Shown: positions 17,656-26,459, numbered from the stretch's first letter. The stretch is 64,000 bases of DNA from Bacillota bacterium (GCA_017416795.1 JAFQBD010000050.1:1-64000); one strand, 5' to 3'. Translations and numbers: made by a program. The notes: a model not told the origin generated them from the sequence alone.

Positions 17656-18005
17656 TATTTCATATGACAGCAGCCTTCATACTGGCAGCCTTTCTTGTTA
17701 TGGCATCCGTCTGCATTAGGACAGACTGCGTAATTCCCTCCTGTGATGGTCAGCGGCCGTCCTTCTATCAGCATCTGTGCCAGCTTCTTCCTGGCATCGT
17801 TATATACGGCCTGCACCGTCGTTCTGGCAACGCCCATCTGCTGGGCGCACATTTCCTGGGTGTAATCAAGTCCGTCGATGAGCCTGATAGTTTCGTATTC
17901 ATCTATAGTCATGGCTATTTCTTCTGCTCCGGAACCTGCTGTAGGTCCGAAGGCGCAGCTTTCAGGCATAGCGCATACTTTTCTGCATTTTTTAGGTCTT
18001 GGCAT
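17655..18005 (-). CDS. DUF134 family helix-turn-helix protein
   Basis: A 116-residue protein of the DUF134 (UPF0251) family. MPRPKKCRKV is the family start, the sigma-like helix-turn-helix spans about residues 33-82 (TIDEYETIRLIDG, then GVARTTVQAVYNDARKKLA), and the C terminus is Cys/His-rich (NADGCHNKKGCQYEGCCHMK), consistent with metal or Fe-S binding. Probably a DNA-binding regulator responding to metal or redox state; targets unknown. Converges on the HtrA gene. Confidence 0.87.
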   Translation of the reverse strand: MPRPKKCRKVCAMPESCAFGPTAGSGAEEIAMTIDEYETIRLIDGLDYTQEMCAQQMGVARTTVQAVYNDARKKLAQMLIEGRPLTITGGNYAVCPNADGCHNKKGCQYEGCCHMK

Positions 18006-18090
18006 TTTATCTCTCCTTATGCCAGTATTTTATCTTATTCCCGGCATCTAGTCAAACGCTCGGCCCATTAAAAAATTTTCATTTTCCCCC

Positions 18091-18119
18091 TTTACAATCA
18101 AGAAGCAGAGTGGTAGAAT
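18091..18119 (+). promoter_or_regulatory. Promoter of the aromatic amino acid operon
   Basis: TTTACA, 17 nt, TAGAAT. Transcription would start near 18126, about 65 nt before the leader peptide start and 255 nt before aroF. Overlapping palindromes TCGTGCACGA (18138-18147) and GATGCACATGCATC (18146-18159) lie at the start of the transcript. Confidence 0.7.
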
Positions 18120-18190
18120 CGCTTTATTAAGATAAAATCGTGCACGATGCACATGCATCAAAGCACATAGTAAACCGAAAGGATAAAACA

Positions 18191-18277
18191 ATGTCAACAA
18201 GAGTATTTGCAGGCGGATATTTTTATTTCAACTTTACTTTCAAAGAAGGTAAGGTGAATTTCGCTGCAATCAAGTGA
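18191..18277 (+). CDS. Phe/Tyr-rich leader peptide of the aro operon (28 residues)
   Basis: An ATG with AAAGGA 7 nt upstream opens a 28-codon frame ending in TGA at 18275-18277. Eight of 28 residues are Phe or Tyr, with the core GGYFYFNFTF at residues 8-17. There are no Trp codons, matching an operon that makes Phe and Tyr. The codons overlap the first arm of a hairpin whose second arm can instead pair with the downstream terminator. This is the organisation of a ribosome-stalling attenuator leader. The peptide itself is probably dispensable. Translation and regulation are inferred from sequence. Confidence 0.8.
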   Translation: MSTRVFAGGYFYFNFTFKEGKVNFAAIK

Positions 18278-18341
18278 CGTTTCGTTTTATTACGTTAAGA
18301 TGATCTTGCCGCAGGTGAAATTCACTTGCGGCTTTTATTTT
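18231..18341 (+). promoter_or_regulatory. Transcription attenuator: alternative hairpins and terminator
   Basis: Three mutually exclusive pairings are visible. First, 18231-18241 with 18245-18255 (11 pairs including two G-U, AAA loop). Second, an antiterminator 18252-18262 with 18317-18327 (nine perfect Watson-Crick pairs GTGAATTTC/GAAATTCAC plus two more). Third, a terminator with arms 18308-18317 and 18323-18332 followed by TTTTATTTT. A ribosome stalled at the Phe/Tyr codons (18218-18241) would break the first hairpin and favour the antiterminator; a ribosome reaching the TGA would cover 18252-18262 and allow termination. Confidence 0.8.
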
Positions 18342-18381
18342 GCAGCAGAAAACGGCAGTGCCGAAAACTTAGGAGGAAAAA

Positions 18382-19392
18382 ATGATAGTTATATTAAAGG
18401 ACAACCCGGACAAAAGACAACTTGATAATCTCATCGCATGGCTCGAAAGCATGGGTCTCGGCATCCATATGAGCGAAGGTCACTCTTCCACCATCATGGG
18501 TCTTATCGGTGACACTTCGACAGTTGATGTGGATCTGATAAACGCCCTCGATATCGTAGAGGCAGTAAAGCGTGTCCAGGAACCTTATAAGAATGCCAAC
18601 AGAAAGTTCCATCCCGACGATTCAGTTATAAAGATCGCAGACGGCGTTGAGATCGGCGGCGGCAATTTCCAGGTCATCGCAGGTCCATGCTCGGTAGAAT
18701 CGGAAGAACAAGTCTGCGAAGTCGCTATGGGCGTAAAGGCTGCAGGTGCAGGACTCTACAGAGGCGGTGCATTCAAGCCAAGGACTTCCCCATACGCATT
18801 CCAAGGCATGAGAGAGGAAGGGATAAAGCTGCTCCTTGAAGCCAAAGAAAAATCAGGACTCCCTATAGTCACTGAAGTAATGGATATCTCACACCTGCCG
18901 CTTTTCGAAAATGTAGATGTCATTCAGGTCGGCGCAAGGAACATGCAGAATTTCGAACTCCTGAAGGAGCTGGGACATCTGGATAAGCCGATCCTCCTCA
19001 AAAGAGGTCTTTCCAGCACCCTTCAGGAGCTCCTCATGAGTGCAGAATACATCATGGCAGGCGGCAACGAGAAAGTGATCCTTTGCGAAAGAGGCATCAG
19101 GACTTTTGAAACTGCCACAAGGAACACCCTCGATCTGGCATCTATCCCGCTGCTGAAGACCATGACTCATCTGCCTGTAGTCGTTGACCCAAGCCACGCG
19201 ACAGGCATCGCTCATCTCGTTAAACCGATGGCTATGGCAGCCGCTGCATGCGGAGCAGACGGCCTCATGGTAGAAGTCCACAACGATCCGGCAAGGGCAC
19301 TGTGCGACGGCGCTCAGTCACTTACACCTGCCGCATTCGCAGATATGATGGATGCCGTTAATGCCATCTTGCCGCACGCATTTAAGAGATAG
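18382..19392 (+). CDS. aroF: 3-deoxy-7-phosphoheptulonate (DAHP) synthase
   Basis: First step of the shikimate pathway: phosphoenolpyruvate plus erythrose 4-phosphate to DAHP, cytoplasmic. The protein has 336 residues, of the AroA-beta/KdsA-like type with an N-terminal ferredoxin-like regulatory domain (about 1-70) that is often the site of feedback control. The barrel carries VIAGPCSVES, KPRTSPYAFQG and VDPSHATG. AGGAGG precedes the ATG. First structural gene after the attenuator; tyrA follows after 27 nt. Confidence 0.96.
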   Translation: MIVILKDNPDKRQLDNLIAWLESMGLGIHMSEGHSSTIMGLIGDTSTVDVDLINALDIVEAVKRVQEPYKNANRKFHPDDSVIKIADGVEIGGGNFQVIAGPCSVESEEQVCEVAMGVKAAGAGLYRGGAFKPRTSPYAFQGMREEGIKLLLEAKEKSGLPIVTEVMDISHLPLFENVDVIQVGARNMQNFELLKELGHLDKPILLKRGLSSTLQELLMSAEYIMAGGNEKVILCERGIRTFETATRNTLDLASIPLLKTMTHLPVVVDPSHATGIAHLVKPMAMAAAACGADGLMVEVHNDPARALCDGAQSLTPAAFADMMDAVNAILPHAFKR

Positions 19393-19419
19393 TTTGCAGA
19401 CAAAGAAAGAAGGAACCAC

Positions 19420-20259
19420 ATGGAAATAGGAATCGTAGGACTGGGCCTCATCGGCGGATCTCTCGCCAAGGCCATCAGCCAAAATACAGACCATACAGTA
19501 TATGGATTCGACATAGCTGAGTCGGTAGTAAAGAAGGCCGTTTTAGTCGATGCCATCGAGCAGCCGCTGACAGACGATCTGCTGCCTCACTGCGACATCG
19601 TCATCGTCGCCCTCTACCCTCAGGCAACTATCGACTATGTGAAAGCCCACGCCGATCTCTTCAAGAAAGATGCCATCGTTCTTGACTGCGGCGGTGTAAA
19701 GGGCATAGTATGCGATGCACTGGAACCTCTCGCCGAAGAAAAAGGGTTTCTCTTCGTCGGCGGGCACCCTATGGCAGGGCTGGAACATTCAGGCTTCAAC
19801 TATGCTAAAAAATCCCTGTTCAATAACGCCTCCATGATATTCACTCCGACCAAGGGGCCTATCGAAAGCATGGAAGTATTGAAGGAGCTTTTTACATCCA
19901 TCGGCTTTACTAACATCGAGATATCTAAAGCAGCCGACCACGACCGCAAGATAGCCTTCACATCACAGCTTGCCCACGTAGTGTCCAATGCTTACATCAA
20001 AAGCCCTACTGCTATGGAACACGCAGGCTTTTCTGCAGGAAGCTACAAGGATCTTACCCGCGTTGCCAAGCTCAATGAACATATGTGGACAGAACTTTTT
20101 CTCGAAAACGGCGAGAATCTTGTAAATGAGATAGACGGACTTGTAGAACAGCTGTTAAAATATAGTAAGGCTATAAAGGAAAACGATGCCGATACTTTGA
20201 GGAGGCTCCTCAAAGACGGCAGAGAAAAGAAAGCTATCATAGACGGAGAGATATTCTAG
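19420..20259 (+). CDS. tyrA: Prephenate dehydrogenase
   Basis: NAD-dependent oxidative decarboxylation of prephenate to 4-hydroxyphenylpyruvate, the tyrosine branch. The protein has 279 residues: a Rossmann domain with GLGLIG at 7-12, then the all-helical dimerisation domain; the conserved GGHPMAG (about residues 111-117) is present. There is no C-terminal ACT domain, so feedback by tyrosine through ACT is not expected. AAGGA precedes the start. Confidence 0.94.
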   Translation: MEIGIVGLGLIGGSLAKAISQNTDHTVYGFDIAESVVKKAVLVDAIEQPLTDDLLPHCDIVIVALYPQATIDYVKAHADLFKKDAIVLDCGGVKGIVCDALEPLAEEKGFLFVGGHPMAGLEHSGFNYAKKSLFNNASMIFTPTKGPIESMEVLKELFTSIGFTNIEISKAADHDRKIAFTSQLAHVVSNAYIKSPTAMEHAGFSAGSYKDLTRVAKLNEHMWTELFLENGENLVNEIDGLVEQLLKYSKAIKENDADTLRRLLKDGREKKAIIDGEIF

Positions 20260-20284
20260 ACTCTCCGAAACGGAGAAATTATTG

Positions 20285-21361
20285 ATGATAAAACTAACAG
20301 TCAATGCTTCAAGAAAATATGATGTGGTGATGGAGCGCGGGGCACTAGGGAAAGCCGGCGAATATATCGGCAAGGCTAACGGCCGCAAAATCTGCATCAT
20401 CACCGATGACAATGTGGATAAGCTCTACGGACAGTCTGAACATGCTTTGTGGGGCTCTCTTACCTCTGCGGGATTTGATGTATATAAATACGTCTTCCCC
20501 AGCGGTGAAGATCACAAGAATATGTCCACCGTGACAGGCATGCTGGAGTTTCTGGCAGAACATAGTTTCACAAGAAGCGATCTGCTGCTGGCTCTCGGCG
20601 GAGGCATTACAGGAGATATAACGGGATTTACCGCTGCCACATATCTGAGAGGTATCGAGTTCATACAAGTTCCGACATCCTTCCTTGCTGTCGTGGATTC
20701 TTCAGTAGGCGGTAAGACGGGCGTCAACTTATCTTCAGGAAAAAACCTGGCAGGCGCCTTCTGGCAGCCGAGCCTCGTACTGTTTGATCCTGATGTGCTG
20801 GATACTTTATCAGATGAATTGAAGCTTGACGGTATGGCAGAGGCCATCAAGGCAGGCATTATCGCAGATCCGCAGATACTGACTATGATAGGCAGTTCTG
20901 CAGGCGAGCTCCTCGATGATAACGACCTTCTGACCGAGATCGCAGCTAAGGCTGTCAAAGTGAAACGCACTATCGTCGAAGAAGATGAGCGTGAAAGCGG
21001 CAAGAGAGCTCTTCTCAATCTGGGCCACACTGCAGCCCACGCCATCGAAAAATGCAGCGACTACGGCATAAGCCACGGACATGCAGTAGCTATGGGAATG
21101 GCCATGATCTCTGCCGCTGCTGCGGCCGAAGGCCTTTGCGAAAAAGCTTTCCATGAGGAGATCGTGAGCATCCTCAAACAGGCGGGCTTTGCACTGACTT
21201 GTCCGTACAATACGAAAGAACTGACAAGGGCTGCTTTGCACGATAAGAAGCGAAGAGGCGATAGCATCACCCTTGTTATCCCTGAAGCTGCAGGAAGCTG
21301 CAGGCTCAAGAAGATACCTGTAGGAGAACTTGAAGCGTTCTTCGAGAAAGGACTTATATGA
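20285..21361 (+). CDS. aroB: 3-dehydroquinate synthase
   Basis: Converts DAHP to 3-dehydroquinate using NAD and a divalent metal. The protein has 358 residues from the ATG at 20285 (a TTG three bases upstream is less likely). Signatures: ALGGGITGDITGF, PTSFLAVVDSSVGGKTGVN, and metal-binding histidines in NLGHTAAHAIE and ISHGHAVAMGM. It overlaps aroA by 4 nt (ATGA), implying coupled translation. Confidence 0.96.
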   Translation: MIKLTVNASRKYDVVMERGALGKAGEYIGKANGRKICIITDDNVDKLYGQSEHALWGSLTSAGFDVYKYVFPSGEDHKNMSTVTGMLEFLAEHSFTRSDLLLALGGGITGDITGFTAATYLRGIEFIQVPTSFLAVVDSSVGGKTGVNLSSGKNLAGAFWQPSLVLFDPDVLDTLSDELKLDGMAEAIKAGIIADPQILTMIGSSAGELLDDNDLLTEIAAKAVKVKRTIVEEDERESGKRALLNLGHTAAHAIEKCSDYGISHGHAVAMGMAMISAAAAAEGLCEKAFHEEIVSILKQAGFALTCPYNTKELTRAALHDKKRRGDSITLVIPEAAGSCRLKKIPVGELEAFFEKGLI

Positions 21362-22620
21362 ATGTATTGATAAGACCGGGAAAGCTCCTGGGGACAATAG
21401 ACGCCATGCCGTCAAAATCTCATGCCCACCGCGTGCTGATCGCCCAGAAACTGGCGCAGCTGCAAGGACAGAGAAAAGAAGATGCGCTGGAGATCCCAAG
21501 CTTTAGCGAAGATATAGATGCAACTAAAAACTGCCTGGTGCAGCTTGATAAGGAGATGCCTTTTCTGGACTGCAAGGAAAGCGGCTCAACACTCAGATTC
21601 ATGCTCCCGGTAGCGATGGCACTTAAAGATGAGGCCGTTTTTATCGGAAAGGGCAAGCTCCCCGAAAGACCCATCTCTCCTCTCAAAGATGAGATGGAGG
21701 CCCACGGCTGTCATTTCGTGATGGGAAACAAGCACCAGAAGATCAGCGATAAATTCAAAGAGATCTGTACTATAACGGGAAGGCTTGAGCCGGGCGAATA
21801 TAAGCTGGCAGGCAACATAAGCTCTCAGTTCATAACAGGACTGCTGTTTGCCCTCCCGCTCCTCGACGGAGACAGCGTGCTCAGGCTCACTACTAAGCTG
21901 GAAAGCGCAGGCTATGTAGATCTGACGCTGGATGTCCTTGAGGCCTTCGGCATAAAAGTCGATCGAAGCTTTTCTGAAGACGGTTTTGAAGTATATAAGA
22001 TCGCAGGCAACCAGAGATATATCGAACCTGATGGGCTCACCGTCGAAGGCGACTGGTCCAACGGATCGTTCTGGCTCGTATGCGGAGCTTTGGGCGGAAG
22101 CGTCACTGTCAGAGGGCTTGATATGGAATCATCTCAGAGAGATAAATACATAATCGATGTGCTCAAACTGATGGGTGCGGATATCGTCATCGGCGACGGC
22201 ATCACGGTAACTGCTCCTAACGGACTTGAAGGCGCTGAAATGAGCGTGGCCCAAACACCTGACATGGTCCCTGTGCTCGCAGCTGCCATGGCTCTTGCTA
22301 AGGGAAGCTCCATGATAACTAATGCCGAACGTTTGAAAATAAAAGAGTCTGACAGATTGAAGACAGTTTATGATTTCCTTCGTAAACTGGGGGCCGATAT
22401 CACATACGGCGGTTCAGGACTTTCTCTTACAGGTAAGGGAAGACTCGCAGGCGGCGAGGTAGACAGTCACAACGATCACCGTATCGCCATGGCGGCGGCT
22501 GTCGCATCATGCGGCTGCAGAAGTGCTGTCACTATAACAAATGCAGAAGCCGTCAAGAAATCATACCCTGACTTTTTCAAAGATTTTGCCGCATTGGGCG
22601 GGAAAGTCAAAGAGATATAA
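21358..22620 (+). CDS. aroA: 3-phosphoshikimate 1-carboxyvinyltransferase (EPSP synthase)
   Basis: Joins phosphoenolpyruvate to shikimate 3-phosphate. The protein has 420 residues with the two-domain inside-out barrel. Visible motifs: PSKSHAHR near residue 18 (substrate loop), GNISSQF, DMVPVLAAAMALA, KESDRL and SHNDHRIAMA. The start is fixed by the ATGA overlap with aroB. Glyphosate class cannot be judged reliably by eye. Confidence 0.95.
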   Translation: MNVLIRPGKLLGTIDAMPSKSHAHRVLIAQKLAQLQGQRKEDALEIPSFSEDIDATKNCLVQLDKEMPFLDCKESGSTLRFMLPVAMALKDEAVFIGKGKLPERPISPLKDEMEAHGCHFVMGNKHQKISDKFKEICTITGRLEPGEYKLAGNISSQFITGLLFALPLLDGDSVLRLTTKLESAGYVDLTLDVLEAFGIKVDRSFSEDGFEVYKIAGNQRYIEPDGLTVEGDWSNGSFWLVCGALGGSVTVRGLDMESSQRDKYIIDVLKLMGADIVIGDGITVTAPNGLEGAEMSVAQTPDMVPVLAAAMALAKGSSMITNAERLKIKESDRLKTVYDFLRKLGADITYGGSGLSLTGKGRLAGGEVDSHNDHRIAMAAAVASCGCRSAVTITNAEAVKKSYPDFFKDFAALGGKVKEI

Positions 22621-22642
22621 CTGATATTACGGAGATATTTAT

Positions 22643-23653
22643 ATGAGATCTTCTTTTGGAAAAAACTTAAAAGTTTCTATATGGGGCGGCTCCCATGAAC
22701 CTGCCATCGGCGTGGATATCGAGGGACTACCTTTAGGAACTGAGATAGATATGGATGAGCTGCAGGCATTTATGGATCGCAGAGCTCCGGGAAACAGCCC
22801 TTTCGCAACTAAAAGAAAGGAGCCGGATGTGCCGGTCGCTAAAGGCGGGGTTGAAGGAGACGGTCTCCTAAAAGTAGCCAGTGACATAGTATCCTTTGAG
22901 ATCATAAATACCGATACTCGCTCTGCCGACTACAAAGCGCTGGCGAAAGTACCTCGTCCCGGACATGCCGACTATACGGCAAGACTCCGCTACGGAGATC
23001 AGCTGAACATGGCAGGCGGCGGACCTTTTTCAGCACGAATGACTGCACCGCTTTGCATTGCCGGAGGTATCGCCAAGCAGATTCTTGCTAAGCAGGGCAT
23101 AAGTATCAACGCCGAGATATATTCTATCGGCGGAGTGAAGGGCGATGCTATGGAAGCCAAGATCCTCGAAGCGAAAGAGGCCCTCGACTCTGTCGGCGGT
23201 ATCGTCGAGGCTGTCGTTACGGGACTTCCAGGCGGCATTGGCGGAGCTATGTACGACGGGATCGAAAGCACCCTTGCTCCTATCCTCTTCGGTATCCCTG
23301 CTGTAAAAGGCGTGGAATTCGGCGCAGGATTCAAGGCTGCTGATATGCTCGGCTCTGAAAACAACGATCCATTTTATTATGACGAAAACGGCTGCGTGAA
23401 GACTCGCACTAACAACTGCGGCGGTATCCTGGGCGGCATCACAACAGGAATGCCTCTCATCACGCGAGTTGCATTCAAGCCCACACCGTCTATCGCCCGT
23501 GAGCAGGATTCGATAGATCTTGAAACTAAAGAAAACACTAAACTTGTTGTCAAAGGACGTCACGACCCTTGCGTCGTAGTAAGAGCCGTACCTATAGTTG
23601 AGGCGGCTCTGGCAGTAGGCATCCTTGACTGCATGATGGAACTTGATAAATAA
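22643..23653 (+). CDS. aroC: Chorismate synthase
   Basis: FMN-dependent trans-elimination of phosphate from EPSP to give chorismate. The protein has 336 residues, a little short for the family (about 350-390). Family blocks: SIWGGSHEPAIGV, RRAPGNSPFATKRKEPD, RPGHADYTARLRYG, NCGGILGGITTGMPL and the C-terminal GRHDPCVVVRAVPIVEA. It sits 22 nt after aroA. Confidence 0.95.
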   Translation: MRSSFGKNLKVSIWGGSHEPAIGVDIEGLPLGTEIDMDELQAFMDRRAPGNSPFATKRKEPDVPVAKGGVEGDGLLKVASDIVSFEIINTDTRSADYKALAKVPRPGHADYTARLRYGDQLNMAGGGPFSARMTAPLCIAGGIAKQILAKQGISINAEIYSIGGVKGDAMEAKILEAKEALDSVGGIVEAVVTGLPGGIGGAMYDGIESTLAPILFGIPAVKGVEFGAGFKAADMLGSENNDPFYYDENGCVKTRTNNCGGILGGITTGMPLITRVAFKPTPSIAREQDSIDLETKENTKLVVKGRHDPCVVVRAVPIVEAALAVGILDCMMELDK

Positions 23654-23674
23654 CACTCGACGGAGGCAAACAAA

Positions 23675-24844
23675 TTGACTGACACTAATAGAACCGACAG
23701 CTTGGATCTGTCCCAGCTGAGAACGCAAATAGACGATATAGATACTCAGATCACCGAGCTTTTCAAACAGCGCATGGAGATCGCTCTCGATGTGGCGAAA
23801 TACAAGAAAGAAAACGGACTCCCTGTACTCAACGACAGAAGAGAAAAAGAAGTTCTCCACAAGGTTTCCGAGCAGATCGGGGAACCTCTGGATGGCTATG
23901 CCAGACTAGTATTCAACACCATGTTCGATGCCAGCAGATCTTATCAAAACAACTATCTTGCCCGCAGATCAGACCTTGCCGACAGGATAGACGCTGCTCT
24001 TGAAGCGACACCTGCTCTTTTCCCTAAAAAGGCAGTCGTTGCTTGTCAGGGAGTTGCAGGCTCACATTCCACAGCTGCTGCAGAAAAGCTTTTCGAAGTG
24101 CCAAGCATAATGTACTTCAGCAGTTTCGAGGGCGTTTTCAATGCCGTTGAAAAAGGCCTTTGCCAGTACGGCATCCTTCCTATCGAAAACAGCTCTTACG
24201 GCTCTGTGGGTGCTGTCTACGATCTGATGCAAAACTACAACTTCCATATCGCCAAGGGCATACGCCTTCGTATCAGCCACAACCTGATGGCAAAACCGGG
24301 CACTAAGCTTGCCGATATCAAGGAGATCTTTTCTCACGAACAGGCTATCGGCCAGTGCGGAGAATTTCTGAAGGGTCTTAAGGATGTTAAGGTCACTGTA
24401 TGTGAAAACACAGCTTTTGCTGCTAAGATAGTTGCCGACAGCGACAGGGATGACGTTGCTGCCATTTCTTCTATGGAATGCCTGGAGCTTTATGGGCTGG
24501 AGCTTCTTAAGAAAAGTATCCAGACGACAGATAACAATCATACTCGTTTCATCTGCATCTCAAAGAAGATGGAGATATATCCGGGCTCAAACAGGATAAG
24601 CTTGATCCTTTCACTGCCGCACAGACCGCGTTCACTATATCACACTATCGCTAAATTCGCGGCCCTCGGCGTCAATCTGACCAAGTTGGAATCAAGACCG
24701 ATCCCGGGAAGCGACTTCGAGTTCCTATTCTACTTCGACCTCGAAGCCTCTGTCTATTCACCTGAGCTGATAAATCTTCTCAGCGAACTGGAAAACCAGC
24801 CGGAAACATTCGTATTCCTTGGCTGCTATACTGAAGCGATTTAA
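23675..24844 (+). CDS. pheA: Bifunctional chorismate mutase/prephenate dehydratase
   Basis: Chorismate to prephenate to phenylpyruvate. Domain order: AroQ-type chorismate mutase (about 1-95), prephenate dehydratase (about 118-297) with the catalytic TRF at 290-292, and an ACT domain (about 305-385) with ESRP at 339-342, the Phe-binding motif, so allosteric inhibition by Phe is expected. Translation starts at TTG (23675), supported by CGGAGG 8 nt upstream; no in-frame ATG occurs before residue 33. 389 residues. Confidence 0.94.
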   Translation: MTDTNRTDSLDLSQLRTQIDDIDTQITELFKQRMEIALDVAKYKKENGLPVLNDRREKEVLHKVSEQIGEPLDGYARLVFNTMFDASRSYQNNYLARRSDLADRIDAALEATPALFPKKAVVACQGVAGSHSTAAAEKLFEVPSIMYFSSFEGVFNAVEKGLCQYGILPIENSSYGSVGAVYDLMQNYNFHIAKGIRLRISHNLMAKPGTKLADIKEIFSHEQAIGQCGEFLKGLKDVKVTVCENTAFAAKIVADSDRDDVAAISSMECLELYGLELLKKSIQTTDNNHTRFICISKKMEIYPGSNRISLILSLPHRPRSLYHTIAKFAALGVNLTKLESRPIPGSDFEFLFYFDLEASVYSPELINLLSELENQPETFVFLGCYTEAI

Positions 24845-24890
24845 CTAAACTTGAGTGAGATACTTTGCAAATATACTCGATGGAGAAACT

Positions 24891-26144
24891 ATGAAATACG
24901 GACTTATCGGGCGCACACTGGCCCACAGCTACTCAAAAGAAATACACGAAGCCCTCGGGAAATATTCCTATGGGCTTTTTAGCCTTGAGCCGGAAGCTTT
25001 GATCGATTTCTTCTCCGCAAGGGACTTCTCCGGTCTCAATGTGACTATCCCGTATAAAAAGGATGTCATTCCTCTTTGTGACGAAGTGTCAGATCTGGCC
25101 CGCGCAATCGGATCAGTAAACACCTTGTATTGGAAAGATCACATTCTCGTCGGCCATAACACCGACTATGAAGGCTTCCTCTATACTGCAAAACGCTCGG
25201 GTATATCTTTCGCCGGCAAAACAGTGCTGATAATGGGTAACGGAGGAACATCACTCACTGCGCGCAAAGCTGCTGCAGATGAGGGGGCTGCTAAAATATA
25301 TGTGACGTCAAGGTCAGCAATTTCAGATAATACTTCTCGGTCAACTGATATACCAATAAAAGAAACGACAACTGCTTTCGTTAATATTACAACTATAACC
25401 TACGATGATCTTCCGAATATCACGGGCGATATCGACATCATCGTCAACACTACACCGGTAGGAACTTTCCCGAATAATCTGCAGTCTATCATCGATATCG
25501 CTGACTTCCCTAACTGCGAAGCAGTGATCGATGTTATATACAATCCATTCAAAACTAAGCTTCTGATGGATGCAGAAAAAGCAGGCCTTAAAACAGCCAA
25601 CGGTCTTCCTATGCTGGTAGCACAGGCTACTGCCGCTGCAGGATACTTCCTGGGAACACCGGGAGCCTTTGAAAGCGAAAACGAGAGGATCATCGAAAAG
25701 ATGGTAAACGATATGAGAAATATCGTGCTGATCGGGATGCCGGGAAGCGGTAAGACGACTATTGGTAAGAAGCTGGCAGAGCAAACAGGAAAACGATTTG
25801 TCGACATGGACGATATGATCATAGATAAAGCAGATAAGTCCATTCCTGAAATTTTCGAAGAAGTTGGAGAATCGGGATTTCGCGACATCGAATCGCAAGT
25901 CGCGGCAGAACTCGGTAAACAACGAGGGCTCGTCATCGCGACGGGAGGCGGAGCAGTTCTCAGAGAAGACAATGTCTACGCTCTTAAACAAAACAGCCTC
26001 ATGATCCATATCAAACGCCCTTTGGAAGATCTTGCTACAGACGGAAGACCTCTATCCAAGGATATGGATACTCTTCGCTCGATGGCCGCAGAGCGTATGC
26101 CGATCTATGAATCACTGGCAGAGGAAACCATCGACAATTTATAA
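24891..26144 (+). CDS. aroE: Shikimate dehydrogenase-shikimate kinase fusion
   Basis: A 417-residue two-enzyme fusion. Residues 1-265 are shikimate dehydrogenase: N-terminal GRTLAHSYSKEIH, catalytic Lys in NVTIPYKK (56/57), Asp in GHNTD (D92), and nucleotide loop GNGGTS (117-121). Residues 276-417 are shikimate kinase: Walker A GMPGSGKTT (282-290), VDMDD, FRDIES and TGGGAV. The kinase ends soon after RMPIY, about 20 residues earlier than usual, so the last helix is shortened. Start by GGAG 5 nt upstream of 24891. Last gene of the operon; no 3-dehydroquinate dehydratase is present. Confidence 0.93.
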   Translation: MKYGLIGRTLAHSYSKEIHEALGKYSYGLFSLEPEALIDFFSARDFSGLNVTIPYKKDVIPLCDEVSDLARAIGSVNTLYWKDHILVGHNTDYEGFLYTAKRSGISFAGKTVLIMGNGGTSLTARKAAADEGAAKIYVTSRSAISDNTSRSTDIPIKETTTAFVNITTITYDDLPNITGDIDIIVNTTPVGTFPNNLQSIIDIADFPNCEAVIDVIYNPFKTKLLMDAEKAGLKTANGLPMLVAQATAAAGYFLGTPGAFESENERIIEKMVNDMRNIVLIGMPGSGKTTIGKKLAEQTGKRFVDMDDMIIDKADKSIPEIFEEVGESGFRDIESQVAAELGKQRGLVIATGGGAVLREDNVYALKQNSLMIHIKRPLEDLATDGRPLSKDMDTLRSMAAERMPIYESLAEETIDNL

Positions 26145-26162
26145 AACATAACTACAAATCAA

Positions 26163-26201
26163 AAGGGCGATACATGTCACAATTTGTTCATGGTCGCCCT
26201 T
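26163..26201 (+). terminator. Hairpin after the aro operon (weak terminator)
   Basis: Arms AAGGGCGA (26163-26170) and TCGCCCTT (26194-26201) pair perfectly, with inner ATG/CAT pairing. No clear U-tract follows on the plus strand, so termination may be partial or factor-dependent. The tRNA-Arg promoter starts at its 3' edge. Confidence 0.4.
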
Positions 26202-26229
26202 GAAATACATCATTTCATTATGTTATTAT
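26200..26229 (+). promoter_or_regulatory. Candidate tRNA-Arg promoter
   Basis: TTGAAA, 18 nt, TATTAT, ending about 12 nt before the mature tRNA. Confidence 0.5.
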
Positions 26230-26240
26230 ATACGAGTCAT

Positions 26241-26315
26241 GCCCCATTAGTTAAATGGATATAACAAGCCCCTCCTAAGGGTTAGTTACTGGTTCGATTC
26301 CGGTATGGGGTGCCA
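26241..26315 (+). tRNA. tRNA-Arg (anticodon CCT)
   Basis: A complete cloverleaf with encoded CCA. Acceptor arms are GCCCCAT and ATGGGGT (first pair G-U), the D stem is GTTA/TAAC, the anticodon stem AGCCC/GGGTT encloses CTCCTAA (anticodon CCT), and the T arm contains GGTTCGATTCC. It reads AGG codons. Confidence 0.93.
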
Positions 26316-26320
26316 ACAGA

Positions 26321-26366
26321 AACTTTCGTAAATCTACAGAATAGTAGCCTTTACGGGAGTTTTTTT
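26321..26366 (+). terminator. Terminator of tRNA-Arg
   Basis: Arms AACTTTCGTAAA and TTTACGGGAGTT form 12 pairs including two U-G. An inner CTAC/GTAG helix is present, and a run of T follows. Confidence 0.75.
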
Positions 26367-26459
26367 ATTGTCAAACCTAAAAAACACTGCTTTTAAGTGA
26401 TATTCTTACACCTGCGTTTCGTGCAAACAAGTTTCAGCATCTACAGCGGGAATTTTTAT

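Noticed and set aside
18126..18382. T-box or TRAP-type leader before aroF
   Set aside because: No specifier-loop/antiterminator T-box signature or GAG/TAG repeats; the Phe/Tyr leader peptide and alternative hairpins explain the region better.
23030..23860. A 276-codon minus-strand frame opposite aroC/pheA
   Set aside because: Both genes beneath it are fully supported by family motifs; the antisense product has none.
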